Shown here piece by piece: positions 30,811-38,585 of a DNA stretch of 39,980 nt. Every line of letters begins with the position of its first letter. Within the stretch, counting starts at the first letter, position 1. The notes under the pieces were generated by a model. That model ran no database searches. It was not told the DNA's origin and worked only from the letters and a program-made list of their open reading frames with translations. A program made the position numbers and the translations under genes. This DNA is from a virus: the IMG/VR virus record IMGVR_UViG_3300036945_000615, positions 1 to 39,980 of that record. One strand, given 5' to 3'.

Positions 30811-33093
30811 ATGGACATCCGGCTACCTGACGGCACTATTCTGCGCGGCGTACCTGATGGTACGACGAAAGAACAGATTCGCGAGAAGCTCGCCGCCAAG
30901 GGTTACGACGTCACCAAGCTGGACGCCCCCAAGCCGCCGCAGCAAGACCCGATGGTTCCCGCGGACCAGCGCCAGAGCGGCTACAGGGCCACGCTCGGCC
31001 TGCCCGAGAAAGGGCCGACAGCCGCGGGCGTCGCTGACGCCGTGACGCGCGGAGTTGCGCCGTACGCTATAGCCGCGGGCGCTGGCGCAGGCGCGGGCTC
31101 TGTCGTGCCGGGCGTCGGCACACTGACAGGCGCAGGCGCAGGCGTCACCGCGCTGGCGCTGACCGACGCGGCGTCGGGTATCTGGAACAACACGGCCGTG
31201 CCGTTCCTCGGCGCACCACAAATGACGGGTGGCTCAGACGCCATCCGCAACATGACCGACGCCACTGGCGTCACCAAGCCGCTCGCCGACGACCCCAACG
31301 CGCGCGTCGCCTACCAGATGGCCAACATGGGCGCTAGCTCGATGGGCTTCGGTAACGTCGTGAACATGGGTGGGCAGCTGCTCTCCCGCGCGCCCGGCCC
31401 CATCGGCGCAATTGGTAACTTCTTTGCCAAGCCGATCACTGCCACGTCGGCCACCGCAGGCGGGGTCGGCGGCGGCGCGGCGTCTCAGGTCGCAGCCGAG
31501 ATGGGCGCGCCTCCGCTCGTCCAGATGGGCGCGGGCATGATCGGCAGCATGGCGGCAGGCCAGTTCGGCGCGGGCGGTCCCAAGCCTGCTACGCCCGCCC
31601 CGTCAGGCGCTGCGCTCAAGGCCCGCGAAAATGCAGCGTACGACGCAGCCCACGCGCAGGGCGTCGAGTGGACGCCTGCAGCTACAGACGACATTATTTC
31701 CCGCGCCGTGCAGCAAGCCGTCGGCGGCACCAACAACACGCGCTCGATGCCTACCGCGGCGGTGTCTGGGCCTGTCCGAGATGTGCTGCGCAGGATGAGC
31801 GCCGAGGCGGCGGCTAACGGCCGTCTGGACAGCAAGAACCTCGACTTTTTCCGCCGTGAGCTTGGCCAAGCGGCCGCGACGCTCGGCGGCGCGGAACAGG
31901 CCGTGGCGCTGCGCATCCGCGAGGCGCTGGACACGTTCACGGCGCAGCCGGAGAACACCCTCAACGCGCTGCGCAGCAACGTGGCTTCCGCGCGTACGGC
32001 AGCGCAGCAGGCCGAAGCCGCGGCCACTGCAGCCCGAGGCACGCCGGGCGAAGCCGCCGCGCGTCAAGCGGCCGACGCCGCCCGCGTCCGGTACGAGCAG
32101 CGCCAAGCCGCCATGCACTCGCAAGACCCTGACATGGCCCCCGCCGTGCAGGCGCGCGACCAAGCCGCCGCTCGGGCGCAGACGGCCGAGACGCGTGCGA
32201 TGGACACTGACGCGGCCTACAACCGCATGGCCGCGGAGCAGGTCGACCTTGAGGAAGCGGCCATCGCCGCTGAAGCAGCGTACGAAGCCGCCGTTACCAA
32301 GTACGCCAACACGCCAAACGCGCCGCCGCTCAACAAAGCGCGCGCTGCGTTCCGCAAGGCTACTGACGTTGCGAACGCCAACGCCCCGAACGTGGACCGC
32401 GCGAGGGCCGCGGCCGACCGCGCGCAGAGCGTCCTCGACCGCACTCAGCGCGCGCGGGACGCAGCCGACCGCACTGTGCAGGACCGCGAGGGCGCGCTGG
32501 CGTCTGTAGACGACGCCGCGGCGCGCGTCGGCGCGCGCAACAGCGCGCTCGCCGAGGGTCGCTCGACGGTCCCCAACCGCGTTCGTACGGAAGCGTTCGA
32601 AGAGATGCCCGAGGCGGCGCGCACGGCGTCAGGCAACAGCGGCGACCGCGCGCGGGCGCTGCGCGACCAAGTCAGGTCTTTCATCCGCAGCAACGGCGGG
32701 CGCGAGTTCGACCAGCTGCCCGAGGAAACCCAGCGGCAGCTACAGCGGTTCGTCAACGGTGGCGGCGTCACTCAGCGCATCACGGACACGTTCGGCCGTC
32801 TCGCGCCGGGCACCAACGAGCGCAACACGGCCGGTAACATTATCTGGGGTCTTGGCGGCGCAGCGGGCTTCGCAAGCGGCGGCATGGCTGGCCTTGCGAT
32901 CCCGGCAGGCCAGCTGGCCGTCGGCATGTCCACGCGCGGCATCGGCAACGCGATGGCGTCGGCGCAGATGGCGAGGCTCCGCGACATGGTCGCGCGTGGC
33001 GACGCGGTGCTGCCGCGCCAGCCGGGCCAAGCAGGTAACCGCGCAGTCAACTACATGCTCAACGCAGCCACCCAGCCGGATATCCGTCAATGA
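30811..33093 (+). CDS. DNA ejection protein 3 (large internal virion protein)
   Basis: A 760-aa protein starting MDIRLPDGTILRGVPDGTTK, a short domain seen at the N-terminus of many phage internal proteins. Residues ~80-120 and ~195-255 are Gly/Ala-rich and hydrophobic (APYAIAAGAGAGAGSVVPGV) and could enter membranes. Residues ~380-570 form a very long Ala/Arg coiled coil (AEAAATAARGTPGEAAARQA). Glycine-rich again near the C-terminus. This corresponds in place and size to P22 gp16 (609 aa). No lysozyme-type motif was found. Confidence 0.7.
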   Translation: MDIRLPDGTILRGVPDGTTKEQIREKLAAKGYDVTKLDAPKPPQQDPMVPADQRQSGYRATLGLPEKGPTAAGVADAVTRGVAPYAIAAGAGAGAGSVVPGVGTLTGAGAGVTALALTDAASGIWNNTAVPFLGAPQMTGGSDAIRNMTDATGVTKPLADDPNARVAYQMANMGASSMGFGNVVNMGGQLLSRAPGPIGAIGNFFAKPITATSATAGGVGGGAASQVAAEMGAPPLVQMGAGMIGSMAAGQFGAGGPKPATPAPSGAALKARENAAYDAAHAQGVEWTPAATDDIISRAVQQAVGGTNNTRSMPTAAVSGPVRDVLRRMSAEAAANGRLDSKNLDFFRRELGQAAATLGGAEQAVALRIREALDTFTAQPENTLNALRSNVASARTAAQQAEAAATAARGTPGEAAARQAADAARVRYEQRQAAMHSQDPDMAPAVQARDQAAARAQTAETRAMDTDAAYNRMAAEQVDLEEAAIAAEAAYEAAVTKYANTPNAPPLNKARAAFRKATDVANANAPNVDRARAAADRAQSVLDRTQRARDAADRTVQDREGALASVDDAAARVGARNSALAEGRSTVPNRVRTEAFEEMPEAARTASGNSGDRARALRDQVRSFIRSNGGREFDQLPEETQRQLQRFVNGGGVTQRITDTFGRLAPGTNERNTAGNIIWGLGGAAGFASGGMAGLAIPAGQLAVGMSTRGIGNAMASAQMARLRDMVARGDAVLPRQPGQAGNRAVNYMLNAATQPDIRQ

Positions 33094-33401
33094 GTGAAGC
33101 CTCCGAAGAAGCCGCAGCCGCCAACGCGGAGTCCAAGCGTACGATAGAGAGGCACTTCCAGAGCATAGCTCTGACGATCCTCACCGGAGTTACCGCGTGG
33201 TTCGGGCTCACCGTGCAAGACAGCACGGTCAAGCTGGCGACGCTCACTGAGCGTTTGTCAGGATTAGAGAGACAAATTTCTGACAACCGGGAGCAAATCT
33301 ACACGGCCCGGGACGCGCAGAAAGACTTGGAGCTACGCGATTCGGTGCTGGCTAACATAGCCTCCCGGGTGCTCGCGCTTGAAAACGCCAAGCGGAAATG
33401 A
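33090..33401 (+). CDS. Membrane-anchored coiled-coil protein (103 aa)
   Basis: Residues ~24-46 (FQSIALTILTGVTAWFGLTV) form one membrane span; the rest is a Leu-heptad coiled coil (LATLTERLSGLERQISDNRE). It overlaps the preceding stop (ATGA) and immediately precedes the holin. Its place at the head of the lysis cassette suggests a lysis accessory such as a second holin or antiholin; a virion protein associated with ejection is the alternative. Confidence 0.6.
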   Translation: MSEASEEAAAANAESKRTIERHFQSIALTILTGVTAWFGLTVQDSTVKLATLTERLSGLERQISDNREQIYTARDAQKDLELRDSVLANIASRVLALENAKRK

Positions 33402-33434
33402 TAACGTACGATCTTCCCAGCATGGAGTTTGCAA

Positions 33435-33605
33435 ATGCCTTTCACTACTGAACAGCTGTCCGGTATCGTACGCGCCATTCTGGCCGCGGCCGGTGGCGGC
33501 GCGATCTTCAGCGCCGACGTCCTGACGTCCGTCGCTGGCGCACTCGTGACCATCGGCGTCGCCGTCTGGTCCTACTACTCCAACAAGAAGAAGCCGGTGG
33601 TCTAA
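33435..33605 (+). CDS. Small holin (Pam3 gp28-like)
   Basis: A 56-aa protein: MPFTTEQLSGIVRAILAAAG, then GGAIFSADVLTSVAGALVTI, GVAVWSYYSNKKKPVV. Two hydrophobic helices separated by a short turn and a basic C-terminal tail are the classical small-holin layout, and the TTEQLSGIVRAILAA start is like the Pam3 gp28 family of putative holins. GGAG ribosome site upstream. Its stop overlaps the start of the i-spanin gene (TAATG). It would open the inner membrane to release the M15 endolysin encoded at 10597. Confidence 0.8.
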   Translation: MPFTTEQLSGIVRAILAAAGGGAIFSADVLTSVAGALVTIGVAVWSYYSNKKKPVV

Positions 33606-33832
33606 TGTGGGCTTTCCTGTCGAACCTCGTTGCGCTGCTCGTGGCTGCTTACAATTCGTGGCGCGAAGAAAAGCTCCGCAACGAGGGTCGGCAGGAAGTT
33701 GTCAAGAAAGCCGAGGAAGATGCAAAAGCGACTGAAGTTGTGGCTGATCTTGCCAGCACCGATCCTGTTGTGCTTGAGCGCGTGCGCGCTCGTTGGGATC
33801 GAGCCCGTGCCCGTCGCACCCCCGAAAGCTGA
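33605..33832 (+). CDS. i-spanin (Rz-like)
   Basis: A 75-aa type II membrane protein with an N-terminal span (MWAFLSNLVALLVAAYNSW) and a charged periplasmic helix (REEKLRNEGRQEVVKKAEED, AKATEVV). It starts on the last base of the holin stop codon. A lipoprotein gene is embedded out of frame from 33720, the hallmark of Rz/Rz1 pairs. It would fuse inner and outer membranes after wall degradation. Confidence 0.82.
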   Translation: MWAFLSNLVALLVAAYNSWREEKLRNEGRQEVVKKAEEDAKATEVVADLASTDPVVLERVRARWDRARARRTPES

Positions 33833-33959
33833 TTTCTGCACGCTGTACGAGCCTGTGTCGTACGACAGCGAGCTAGACACGCCTATGACAGTGTCACAGA
33901 TCGAGCCGCTCAACGCGAAGTGGCTGGCGGTGTGCGAGCCTAGTTCCACGCCAGAATAG
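33720..33959 (+). CDS. o-spanin (Rz1-like lipoprotein), overlapping the i-spanin gene
   Basis: A 79-aa lipoprotein in a different frame that begins inside the i-spanin gene and continues 127 bases beyond it. MQKRLKLWLILPAPILLCLS precedes the lipobox Cys (LCLSAC, C22), a clear lipoprotein signal; a Pro-rich stretch follows (IEPVPVAPPKADF), as in Rz1 proteins. GAGG lies a few bases upstream of ATG 33720. An upstream extension to 33630 is open but would spoil the signal peptide. Its 3' end overlaps by 20 bp the convergent 29-aa gene. Confidence 0.85.
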   Translation: MQKRLKLWLILPAPILLCLSACALVGIEPVPVAPPKADFCTLYEPVSYDSELDTPMTVSQIEPLNAKWLAVCEPSSTPE

Positions 33960-34029
33960 CGAACGCGACCAGCGCCGCGTTGATGGTCAGCATACCGGCG
34001 AAAAACACAAGCCATTCTCTCCTGCTCAT
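33940..34029 (-). CDS. 29-aa membrane microprotein
   Basis: The frame encodes MSRREWLVFFAGMLTINAAL followed by VAFAILAWN. Three basic or acidic residues (RRE) precede a 24-residue hydrophobic helix that runs to the end, a typical N-in single-span microprotein. Its ATG overlaps the TGA of the preceding gene (ATGA at 34026-34029), as for every other junction in this leftward cluster. It is the last gene of the cluster and overlaps the o-spanin 3' end. The consistent coupling supports a real gene. Confidence 0.6.
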   Translation of the reverse strand: MSRREWLVFFAGMLTINAALVAFAILAWN

Positions 34030-34217
34030 AGCTCTAGCTCCATGAGATACGCCGCCCGCTCGCGCTGGGCGCGCAGGATACAGTAGCGTTGGTGCAGGCG
34101 GATCACGATGTGCCGCCGCTTCGCGCCGTCAAGCTCCATGAACAGGAGCCGCTTCACTTGGAGTTCCGTGAGCTTGTTAAGCTCACGGCCCATCCATCGC
34201 CAGTGGATTTGTTTCAC
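34026..34217 (-). CDS. Small basic protein of unknown function (63 aa)
   Basis: A GTG-started, strongly basic helical protein (MKQIHWRWMGRELNKLTELQ, then VKRLLFMELDGAKRRHIVIR). Rich in Arg, Leu and aromatic residues, it could bind nucleic acid. It is coupled by GTGA to the gene upstream and by ATGA to the microprotein downstream. No family recognised. Confidence 0.6.
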   Translation of the reverse strand: MKQIHWRWMGRELNKLTELQVKRLLFMELDGAKRRHIVIRLHQRYCILRAQRERAAYLMELEL

Positions 34218-34474
34218 CGGAAATACTTCTCGCCGCTGCCAACTTCGTAGCTCTTGTTGGCGTAGCCGGGGACCGGCCCGCTGGCCAGCGTCTCTTTCGG
34301 CTGCGTCGAGGCGATGGCGTTGTCAAGCCCGGTCAGGAGCACGCTCAACGCCTCCACCGTACGCCGGGCGTAGATAAGCTCGCGCTCGACGTTGTCGCGC
34401 TCGCTCATCCAGTGGTCGCGGGTTGCCGCCAGCCGCTGCTCGTGTTCGTGGTCAAGTTTAGGTCCGTTCATCAT
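34214..34474 (-). CDS. Coiled-coil protein of unknown function (86 aa)
   Basis: Starts MMNGPKLDHEHEQRLAATRD and continues with long charged helix (WMSERDNVERELIYARRTVE, ALSVLLTGLDNAIAS), then a short Gly-rich tail. The start at 34474 overlaps the helicase TGA (ATGA), and the longer frame is rejected because it lies inside the helicase gene. Probably an oligomeric accessory protein to the helicase; this is inferred only from coupling. Confidence 0.65.
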   Translation of the reverse strand: MMNGPKLDHEHEQRLAATRDHWMSERDNVERELIYARRTVEALSVLLTGLDNAIASTQPKETLASGPVPGYANKSYEVGSGEKYFR

Positions 34475-35769
34475 CCACGCAGCTCCTTCACGGCGGCGTC
34501 CGATACGCCGCGTTTTTCTTGTAGGGCAGTCCAGATACGCTCGTCTATCGTACGCTCGGTCAGGAGCGCATACACCCACACGTCGTGTTTTTGGCCTGAC
34601 CTGTGCAGGCGTCCGATGGTCTGCTCGTAGAGTTCCAAGGACCACGGGAGGGAGAGGAAAACCAGTGTACAGCCGCCGAACTGAAGGTTGAGTCCGTGCC
34701 CGGCTGATTTGGGGTGAAGTGCAAGTAGCTCAACGGAGCCGCTGTTCCATCGCTCAACGACATCTTTATCATCCATTGTCTGCAGGTTGGGGTACAGGCG
34801 CTTGAGTTGCGCGAGTTCTTCCTTGTAGTTGTACACGATGATCGTGTTGGCCCGCTGGTTCTCGTCTAGGAGTTCCTGCAGCCGGTCAAACTTGTGCTGG
34901 CTGATCCACGTCGCGTCACCATCAGAGTTGTGATACGCGAACCCCGACGCCATCTGGGTCAGCTTCTGTGACGCCGCCGCGGCGTTGACGGCGGTGATGT
35001 CTTTACCGGCAAACTCGATGACGTAGTGCTTGCGCATCTCGTCGTACGGCTTGCGATCCGGCATGACGCAGGTCAGCTGCACCGTGTGAAGCTCAGGTAG
35101 CGTGTCGGCGTAGTCTTTGTTTTCCAGCAAGTAGGTCGCAGGCTTGATCTTCTGCATGACGCTGGCCAGCGCGTCCGGTCGCGGCTCGTACTGGCCCCAA
35201 TCGCGGTTCACCACAAAGAAGTGCTGCTGGATGAACGCGCCTTTGGCCCGGCCGAGTAGAGACTTATCGACGATCTTGCACTGGCCAAAGACATCTTCCA
35301 AACCATTTGAAGTGAACGACCCGGTCATTCCCCATCGTACGTCGATGTGCTCGATGGCTTTGTCCAGAACCTTGAACCTCTTGCCGGAAGGGTCTTTCAG
35401 CCGGGTAAGCTCGTCAAAGATGACCCCGTCAAACTCGTCAAGGTCCGGCAGCGTCTGGATGTTGTCGTAGTTGGTCACCACGACGTCGGCGTTGTGAGAC
35501 GCGAACGCGCGCTGGCGTTTGGCGGGCGCGCCGGTCGCAATCGCGATGTTGATGGGCAAGCCCCACTTGTCGCGCTCTTGTTTCCAGACTTCGTCGCAGA
35601 CGCGCTTCGGGGCGAGCACCAGCCATCGCTGGACGTCGGGGCGCTTCATGATTGACGTCAGCGCGATCAAGGTCTTGCCTGCGCCAACTTTGGCTAGGAC
35701 CAGCGCACGGTCTTTGGAAGCCAGAAAATTCGCGGCGTCGGCTTGGTAGGGGCGGAGTTTGAAAGTCAC
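34471..35769 (-). CDS. SNF2-type SF2 helicase/ATPase
   Basis: A 432-aa DNA translocase. RPYQADAANFLASKD at 6-20 is the Q-like start. Walker A is AKVGAGKT at 26-33, Walker B is GVIFDELTRLK with D119-E120 (DELT instead of the common DEAH/DESH), motif III is GMTGS at 147-151, and motif VI is QTIGRLHRSGQ at about 383-393. These compact SNF2 proteins occur with VRR-NUC nucleases, family A polymerases and D5/VapE-type primases in phage replication modules, the company it keeps here. It is coupled by ATGA on both sides. Confidence 0.92.
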   Translation of the reverse strand: MTFKLRPYQADAANFLASKDRALVLAKVGAGKTLIALTSIMKRPDVQRWLVLAPKRVCDEVWKQERDKWGLPINIAIATGAPAKRQRAFASHNADVVVTNYDNIQTLPDLDEFDGVIFDELTRLKDPSGKRFKVLDKAIEHIDVRWGMTGSFTSNGLEDVFGQCKIVDKSLLGRAKGAFIQQHFFVVNRDWGQYEPRPDALASVMQKIKPATYLLENKDYADTLPELHTVQLTCVMPDRKPYDEMRKHYVIEFAGKDITAVNAAAASQKLTQMASGFAYHNSDGDATWISQHKFDRLQELLDENQRANTIIVYNYKEELAQLKRLYPNLQTMDDKDVVERWNSGSVELLALHPKSAGHGLNLQFGGCTLVFLSLPWSLELYEQTIGRLHRSGQKHDVWVYALLTERTIDERIWTALQEKRGVSDAAVKELRG

Positions 35770-36071
35770 GCGGCACCTTCAACAAGATGCGGCTTGCCGC
35801 GTTTGATCTCCCAGCGCCAGACGCGGCCGTCGTCGTGGTGAATTTTGAGCGCCGCCCACGCCTCGCGGCCGAGTTCCGCGTAGTTGCGAGCGTACGCTAT
35901 AGCTTCGTCGAGCGTCAGCGTGCAGACAAGGTTGCCGCTGGCCGTCGAAAGACAGAAAGGAAAGTTCATGTGTGTCGGCTCTTTTCTGAGTGACGCTGTG
36001 CGTTCGGCCATGCGCGCTTGTGTGTGCTCGCAGTCGTGTGAGTTGCAAGGCATACAAAAGAAACTGCTCAT
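35766..36071 (-). CDS. Small protein with N-terminal Cys/His cluster (101 aa)
   Basis: From ATG 36071, which overlaps the VRR-NUC stop (ATGA), the protein begins MSSFFCMPCNSHDCEHTQAR, a C-x2-C-x4-C-x-H cluster that could bind zinc. The C-terminal half (LTLDEAIAYARNYAELGREA, then WAALKIHHDDGRVWRWEIKR) is a compact alpha/beta domain. A second start at ATG 35969 (MNFPFCLSTASGNL) with an AAAGAG site would give a 67-aa protein without the cluster. The overlap pattern favours the long form, and both may be made. Function unknown; it lies between nuclease and helicase. Confidence 0.6.
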   Translation of the reverse strand: MSSFFCMPCNSHDCEHTQARMAERTASLRKEPTHMNFPFCLSTASGNLVCTLTLDEAIAYARNYAELGREAWAALKIHHDDGRVWRWEIKRGKPHLVEGAA

Positions 36072-36349
36072 GTGCTTGTTCCCAACATGAAGATGAAAGT
36101 GTCCACGGCGTCTTTCGAATAGAGCACCGCGTTCTTGGCCCCGAGGGCCGTCACGTCGTCGCGAAACTTCTCTTGTAGTTTGGACAGCCGCCCGGTCGGG
36201 GCTTTAAGCTCCACGAACCAGATGCGGCCGTCGGGCAGCACTACGACACGGTCGTATACGCCGCGGTTGTTCGTGGAAACAAATTTGTACGCCCGGCCCC
36301 CGAGGGCTTCGATGCGCTGCACGAAATAACGTTCGATGTCCTTTTCCAT
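36068..36349 (-). CDS. VRR-NUC domain nuclease
   Basis: A 93-aa stand-alone VRR-NUC protein: GVYDRVVVLPDGRIWFVELK, then APTGRLSKLQEKF contain the catalytic D33, E47 and K49 and the conserved Q59. The family cuts branched or flap-containing DNA and in phages resolves replication or recombination intermediates. It is the first gene of the leftward cluster; AAAGG lies 5 bases before ATG. Length matches typical phage members (~90 aa). Confidence 0.92.
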   Translation of the reverse strand: MEKDIERYFVQRIEALGGRAYKFVSTNNRGVYDRVVVLPDGRIWFVELKAPTGRLSKLQEKFRDDVTALGAKNAVLYSKDAVDTFIFMLGTST

Positions 36350-36445
36350 GCGCCTTTATATGCATAGGAGCAAATCGCAGGCAAGGCCCCTTGCACAGAA
36401 AAGTTGACCGTGCTACCTAGGGGCCTAGGAACAGAAGGGACGGAT
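36350..36445. promoter_or_regulatory. Divergent control region of the replication genes
   Basis: The 96-bp gap separates the nuclease-helicase cluster and the replication operon. It contains a near-palindrome GCAAGG-CC-CCTTGC (36381-36394), TTGACC at 36404-36409 (possible rightward -35, though no good -10 follows at 16-18 bp), and two CCTAGG palindromes at 36416 and 36424, 8 bp apart. An AT-rich TTTATATGCAT lies near the leftward start. Promoters for both directions and a shared operator are expected here. Confidence 0.5.
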
Positions 36446-37570
36446 ATGAGCCAACACAGTAAGATCGTCGGTGGAAGCACCGCCAAGCGTGTGATAAACT
36501 GCCCCGGCAGCGTCACACTGGTAAGCAAAATGCCCCCGAAGCCGTCAAGCAGCTACGCCGATGAAGGTACGCTCCTTCATGATACCATCGCGGCTATGCT
36601 GACGCTGGACTACCCGGCTGACGGGTTTCTCGGCAAGAGCTACGGCAGCGCCGTACTCACCCAAGACCTGATCGAAGACAAGATCGTGCCCGCGCTGGCG
36701 CGTCTCGCCGAGGTTGACCCCGACAGGACGCTGGAATTTGAGGTTGAAGCCTTCGTGGGTTTCGGCGACTTCATGCCCGGCGTGTTCGGCTCTGCTGATA
36801 TCATCGGCAGGCGCGGCAACACCGCCATCGTGCTAGACTGGAAGTTCGGCAACGGCGTGATGGTCGACGCCGAGGAAAACGAGCAGCTGATGTTCTACGC
36901 GGCCGCAGCGATGCGGACGCCTGCAACGCAGTGGGCGTTCGAAGGGATCGACGAAGTCGAGCTTGTGATCATCCAGCCGCCAGCCATGCGGCGCTGGAAG
37001 ACAACCGTGAAGCGCCTGAAGCGTTTCGAGGCTGAGCTACTCGGCGCGGTGAACCTGTCCACGAAAGCCGCAGCCCCTCTCAAGAGCGGAACATGGTGCC
37101 GGTGGTGTTCCGCCTCCCCGACGTGCCCGGCGCAAAACGGCGAAGTCGAACGTACGCTCAAGACGCAACTCAAGGGCGTCGATGCGAAACTGCTAGGCGA
37201 ACTCCTGACGCAAGCTGACGTGCTTGAAGACTGGATCAAGTCGGCGCGTGAGCTTGCCGAGCACATGCTCACATCCAACGTGCCGGTGCCCGGCTACAAG
37301 CTGGTCCCCAAGCGCGCGACGCGCTCGTGGGCCAACGAAGGCATCGCCAAGGCGACGCTACTCGGGATGGGCGTGCAGTCGTCGGCGCTGGTCGAGACCA
37401 AGATGAAGTCGCCCGCGCAGGTCGAGAAACTCTTGCCCCGTGGCGAGAAACTCCCGGCCGATCTCGTGCAGGCGATATCTTCTGGTAACACTATTGCTCC
37501 AGAGAGTGACCCACGGCCCGCGGTCATGACCGTCGGGAAATCCCTCGCAGCTGCATTGGGGAAACTATGA
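36446..37570 (+). CDS. RecB/Cas4-like PD-(D/E)XK nuclease (DUF2800-like)
   Basis: A 374-aa nuclease. An early motif E40/H45 (DEGTLLHDT) is followed by the core GVFGSADIIGRR with D118 and VLDWKFGNG with D131 and K133. Cysteines C19, C218, C221 and C227 (CRWCSASPTCPA) match the iron-sulphur pattern of AddB/Cas4 nucleases. Start 36446 (MSQHSKIVGGSTAKRVINCP) has AAGGGACGG upstream; 14 further codons are open. It is the first gene of the rightward replication operon and probably trims DNA ends for recombination or replication. Confidence 0.88.
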   Translation: MSQHSKIVGGSTAKRVINCPGSVTLVSKMPPKPSSSYADEGTLLHDTIAAMLTLDYPADGFLGKSYGSAVLTQDLIEDKIVPALARLAEVDPDRTLEFEVEAFVGFGDFMPGVFGSADIIGRRGNTAIVLDWKFGNGVMVDAEENEQLMFYAAAAMRTPATQWAFEGIDEVELVIIQPPAMRRWKTTVKRLKRFEAELLGAVNLSTKAAAPLKSGTWCRWCSASPTCPAQNGEVERTLKTQLKGVDAKLLGELLTQADVLEDWIKSARELAEHMLTSNVPVPGYKLVPKRATRSWANEGIAKATLLGMGVQSSALVETKMKSPAQVEKLLPRGEKLPADLVQAISSGNTIAPESDPRPAVMTVGKSLAAALGKL

Positions 37571-37773
37571 ACGTTCTCGACGCCGCAAAAGACCTGCAGG
37601 CCGCAGCCGACGAAGTGCTGGAGCTACGGCGGCGCTACACCGCCGCTGTAGGCCACGCAGAGACGTGCCTGCGCGTAGCGGCCACGATGCGCGAGCAGGC
37701 GCCGCTCGCGAAGCGCAAATGGTACGACACACAGATCAACAGTCTCGGCATCGTATTGGGGCTAATGAAATGA
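37567..37773 (+). CDS. Small coiled-coil protein (68 aa)
   Basis: A helical protein (MNVLDAAKDLQAAADEVLEL, then RRRYTAAVGHAETCLRVAAT) with heptad character. ATGA overlaps at both ends tie it to the nuclease and to the 37-aa gene. No family recognised; it probably assists the replication proteins encoded around it. Confidence 0.65.
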   Translation: MNVLDAAKDLQAAADEVLELRRRYTAAVGHAETCLRVAATMREQAPLAKRKWYDTQINSLGIVLGLMK

Positions 37774-37883
37774 CATACAAGAATTTCCTGTTGACGACGG
37801 CCAGCAGGACAGTCATCGCTAACGTGACTGCAAAAGCCGTCAAACAACTCTACCAACCCAACAAGAAAGACCAAACACTATGA
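37770..37883 (+). CDS. Small basic protein (37 aa)
   Basis: The short frame MTYKNFLLTTASRTVIANVT, then AKAVKQLYQPNKKDQTL, is flanked by ATGA overlaps with both neighbours. The spacing leaves no doubt that ribosomes pass through here; the basic C-terminal tail could contact nucleic acid. A longer upstream frame exists but is a shadow of the preceding gene. Function unknown. Confidence 0.6.
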   Translation: MTYKNFLLTTASRTVIANVTAKAVKQLYQPNKKDQTL

Positions 37884-38530
37884 CCACCGCACTCACCACT
37901 TTCGGAAACGCCAAGCTGCCGTCAGTCGCAACGCTGTCGTCGGCGCTCAAGAAGAACGTCGAGAACATCGCCCCCTCGGGCATGGCCATCCTCAAGTTCG
38001 ACAAGACCGGCGCTTGGGTCTTCGGCGCGAACGCCGATGAAACCGAGGAAGGCTCCCTGTGGGCCGTCAACCCGTACTCGTTCGCTCACGGCTTCATCGC
38101 TTGGGGCGACGGACAGCCGGTCGGCGAAGTCATGGCCCCCATGACCGACGACCTGCCGCAAGTCGGCCCGCTCCCCCCGGGCGTCGATGACAAGGGCTGG
38201 CAGACGCAGGTCGGCCTCGCCCTGAAGTGCATCTCCGGGCAGGACAAGGGCCTTGAGGTTCGCTTCTCCACGACGTCTGTCGGCGGCAAGCGCGCCGTGC
38301 AGGCTCTCGGCATCGCTCTCGCCGAGCAGATCGACAAGGACCAAGACAACCCGGTCGCTGTCGTGACGCTGGAAGGCTCCAGCTACAAACACTCGTCGTA
38401 CGGCAAAGTCCATACGCCCGAGTTCGCTATCGTCAAGTTCGTTTCGCTTGACGGTGCTGACGACGTGCAGGTCGCTCCCCCGGCTCCCGCCCCCGAGCCG
38501 GAAAAGACCACGCGTCGCCGTCGCGCCTAA
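37880..38530 (+). CDS. Putative ssDNA-binding protein (216 aa)
   Basis: This beta-rich protein (GMAILKFDKTGAWVFGANAD, SLWAVNPYSFAHGFIAWGDG, VALKCISGQDKGLEVRFSTT) occupies the slot between the DUF2800-like nuclease and the DNA polymerase, where phage modules of this kind encode an OB-fold ssDNA-binding protein. It is not clearly like DUF2815. The C-terminus is Pro/Ala-rich and ends in a basic TTRRRRA, not the usual acidic tip of SSBs. It is the last gene before the strong terminator. Assignment by context. Confidence 0.55.
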   Translation: MTTALTTFGNAKLPSVATLSSALKKNVENIAPSGMAILKFDKTGAWVFGANADETEEGSLWAVNPYSFAHGFIAWGDGQPVGEVMAPMTDDLPQVGPLPPGVDDKGWQTQVGLALKCISGQDKGLEVRFSTTSVGGKRAVQALGIALAEQIDKDQDNPVAVVTLEGSSYKHSSYGKVHTPEFAIVKFVSLDGADDVQVAPPAPAPEPEKTTRRRRA

Positions 38531-38548
38531 CAGCGTGACGTAAACTGG

Positions 38549-38585
38549 ATGGCGGCGGGGTTAAAATCCTGCCGCCATTTTTTTT
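38549..38585 (+). terminator. Rho-independent terminator between the SSB-like and polymerase genes
   Basis: A GC-rich stem (ATGGCGGC pairing with GCCGCCAT, extended by weaker pairs) with an A/T-rich loop is followed by eight T (38578-38585). It is the clearest intrinsic terminator in the genome. The polymerase ATG comes only 18 bases later, so polymerase must be expressed by read-through. Confidence 0.9.
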
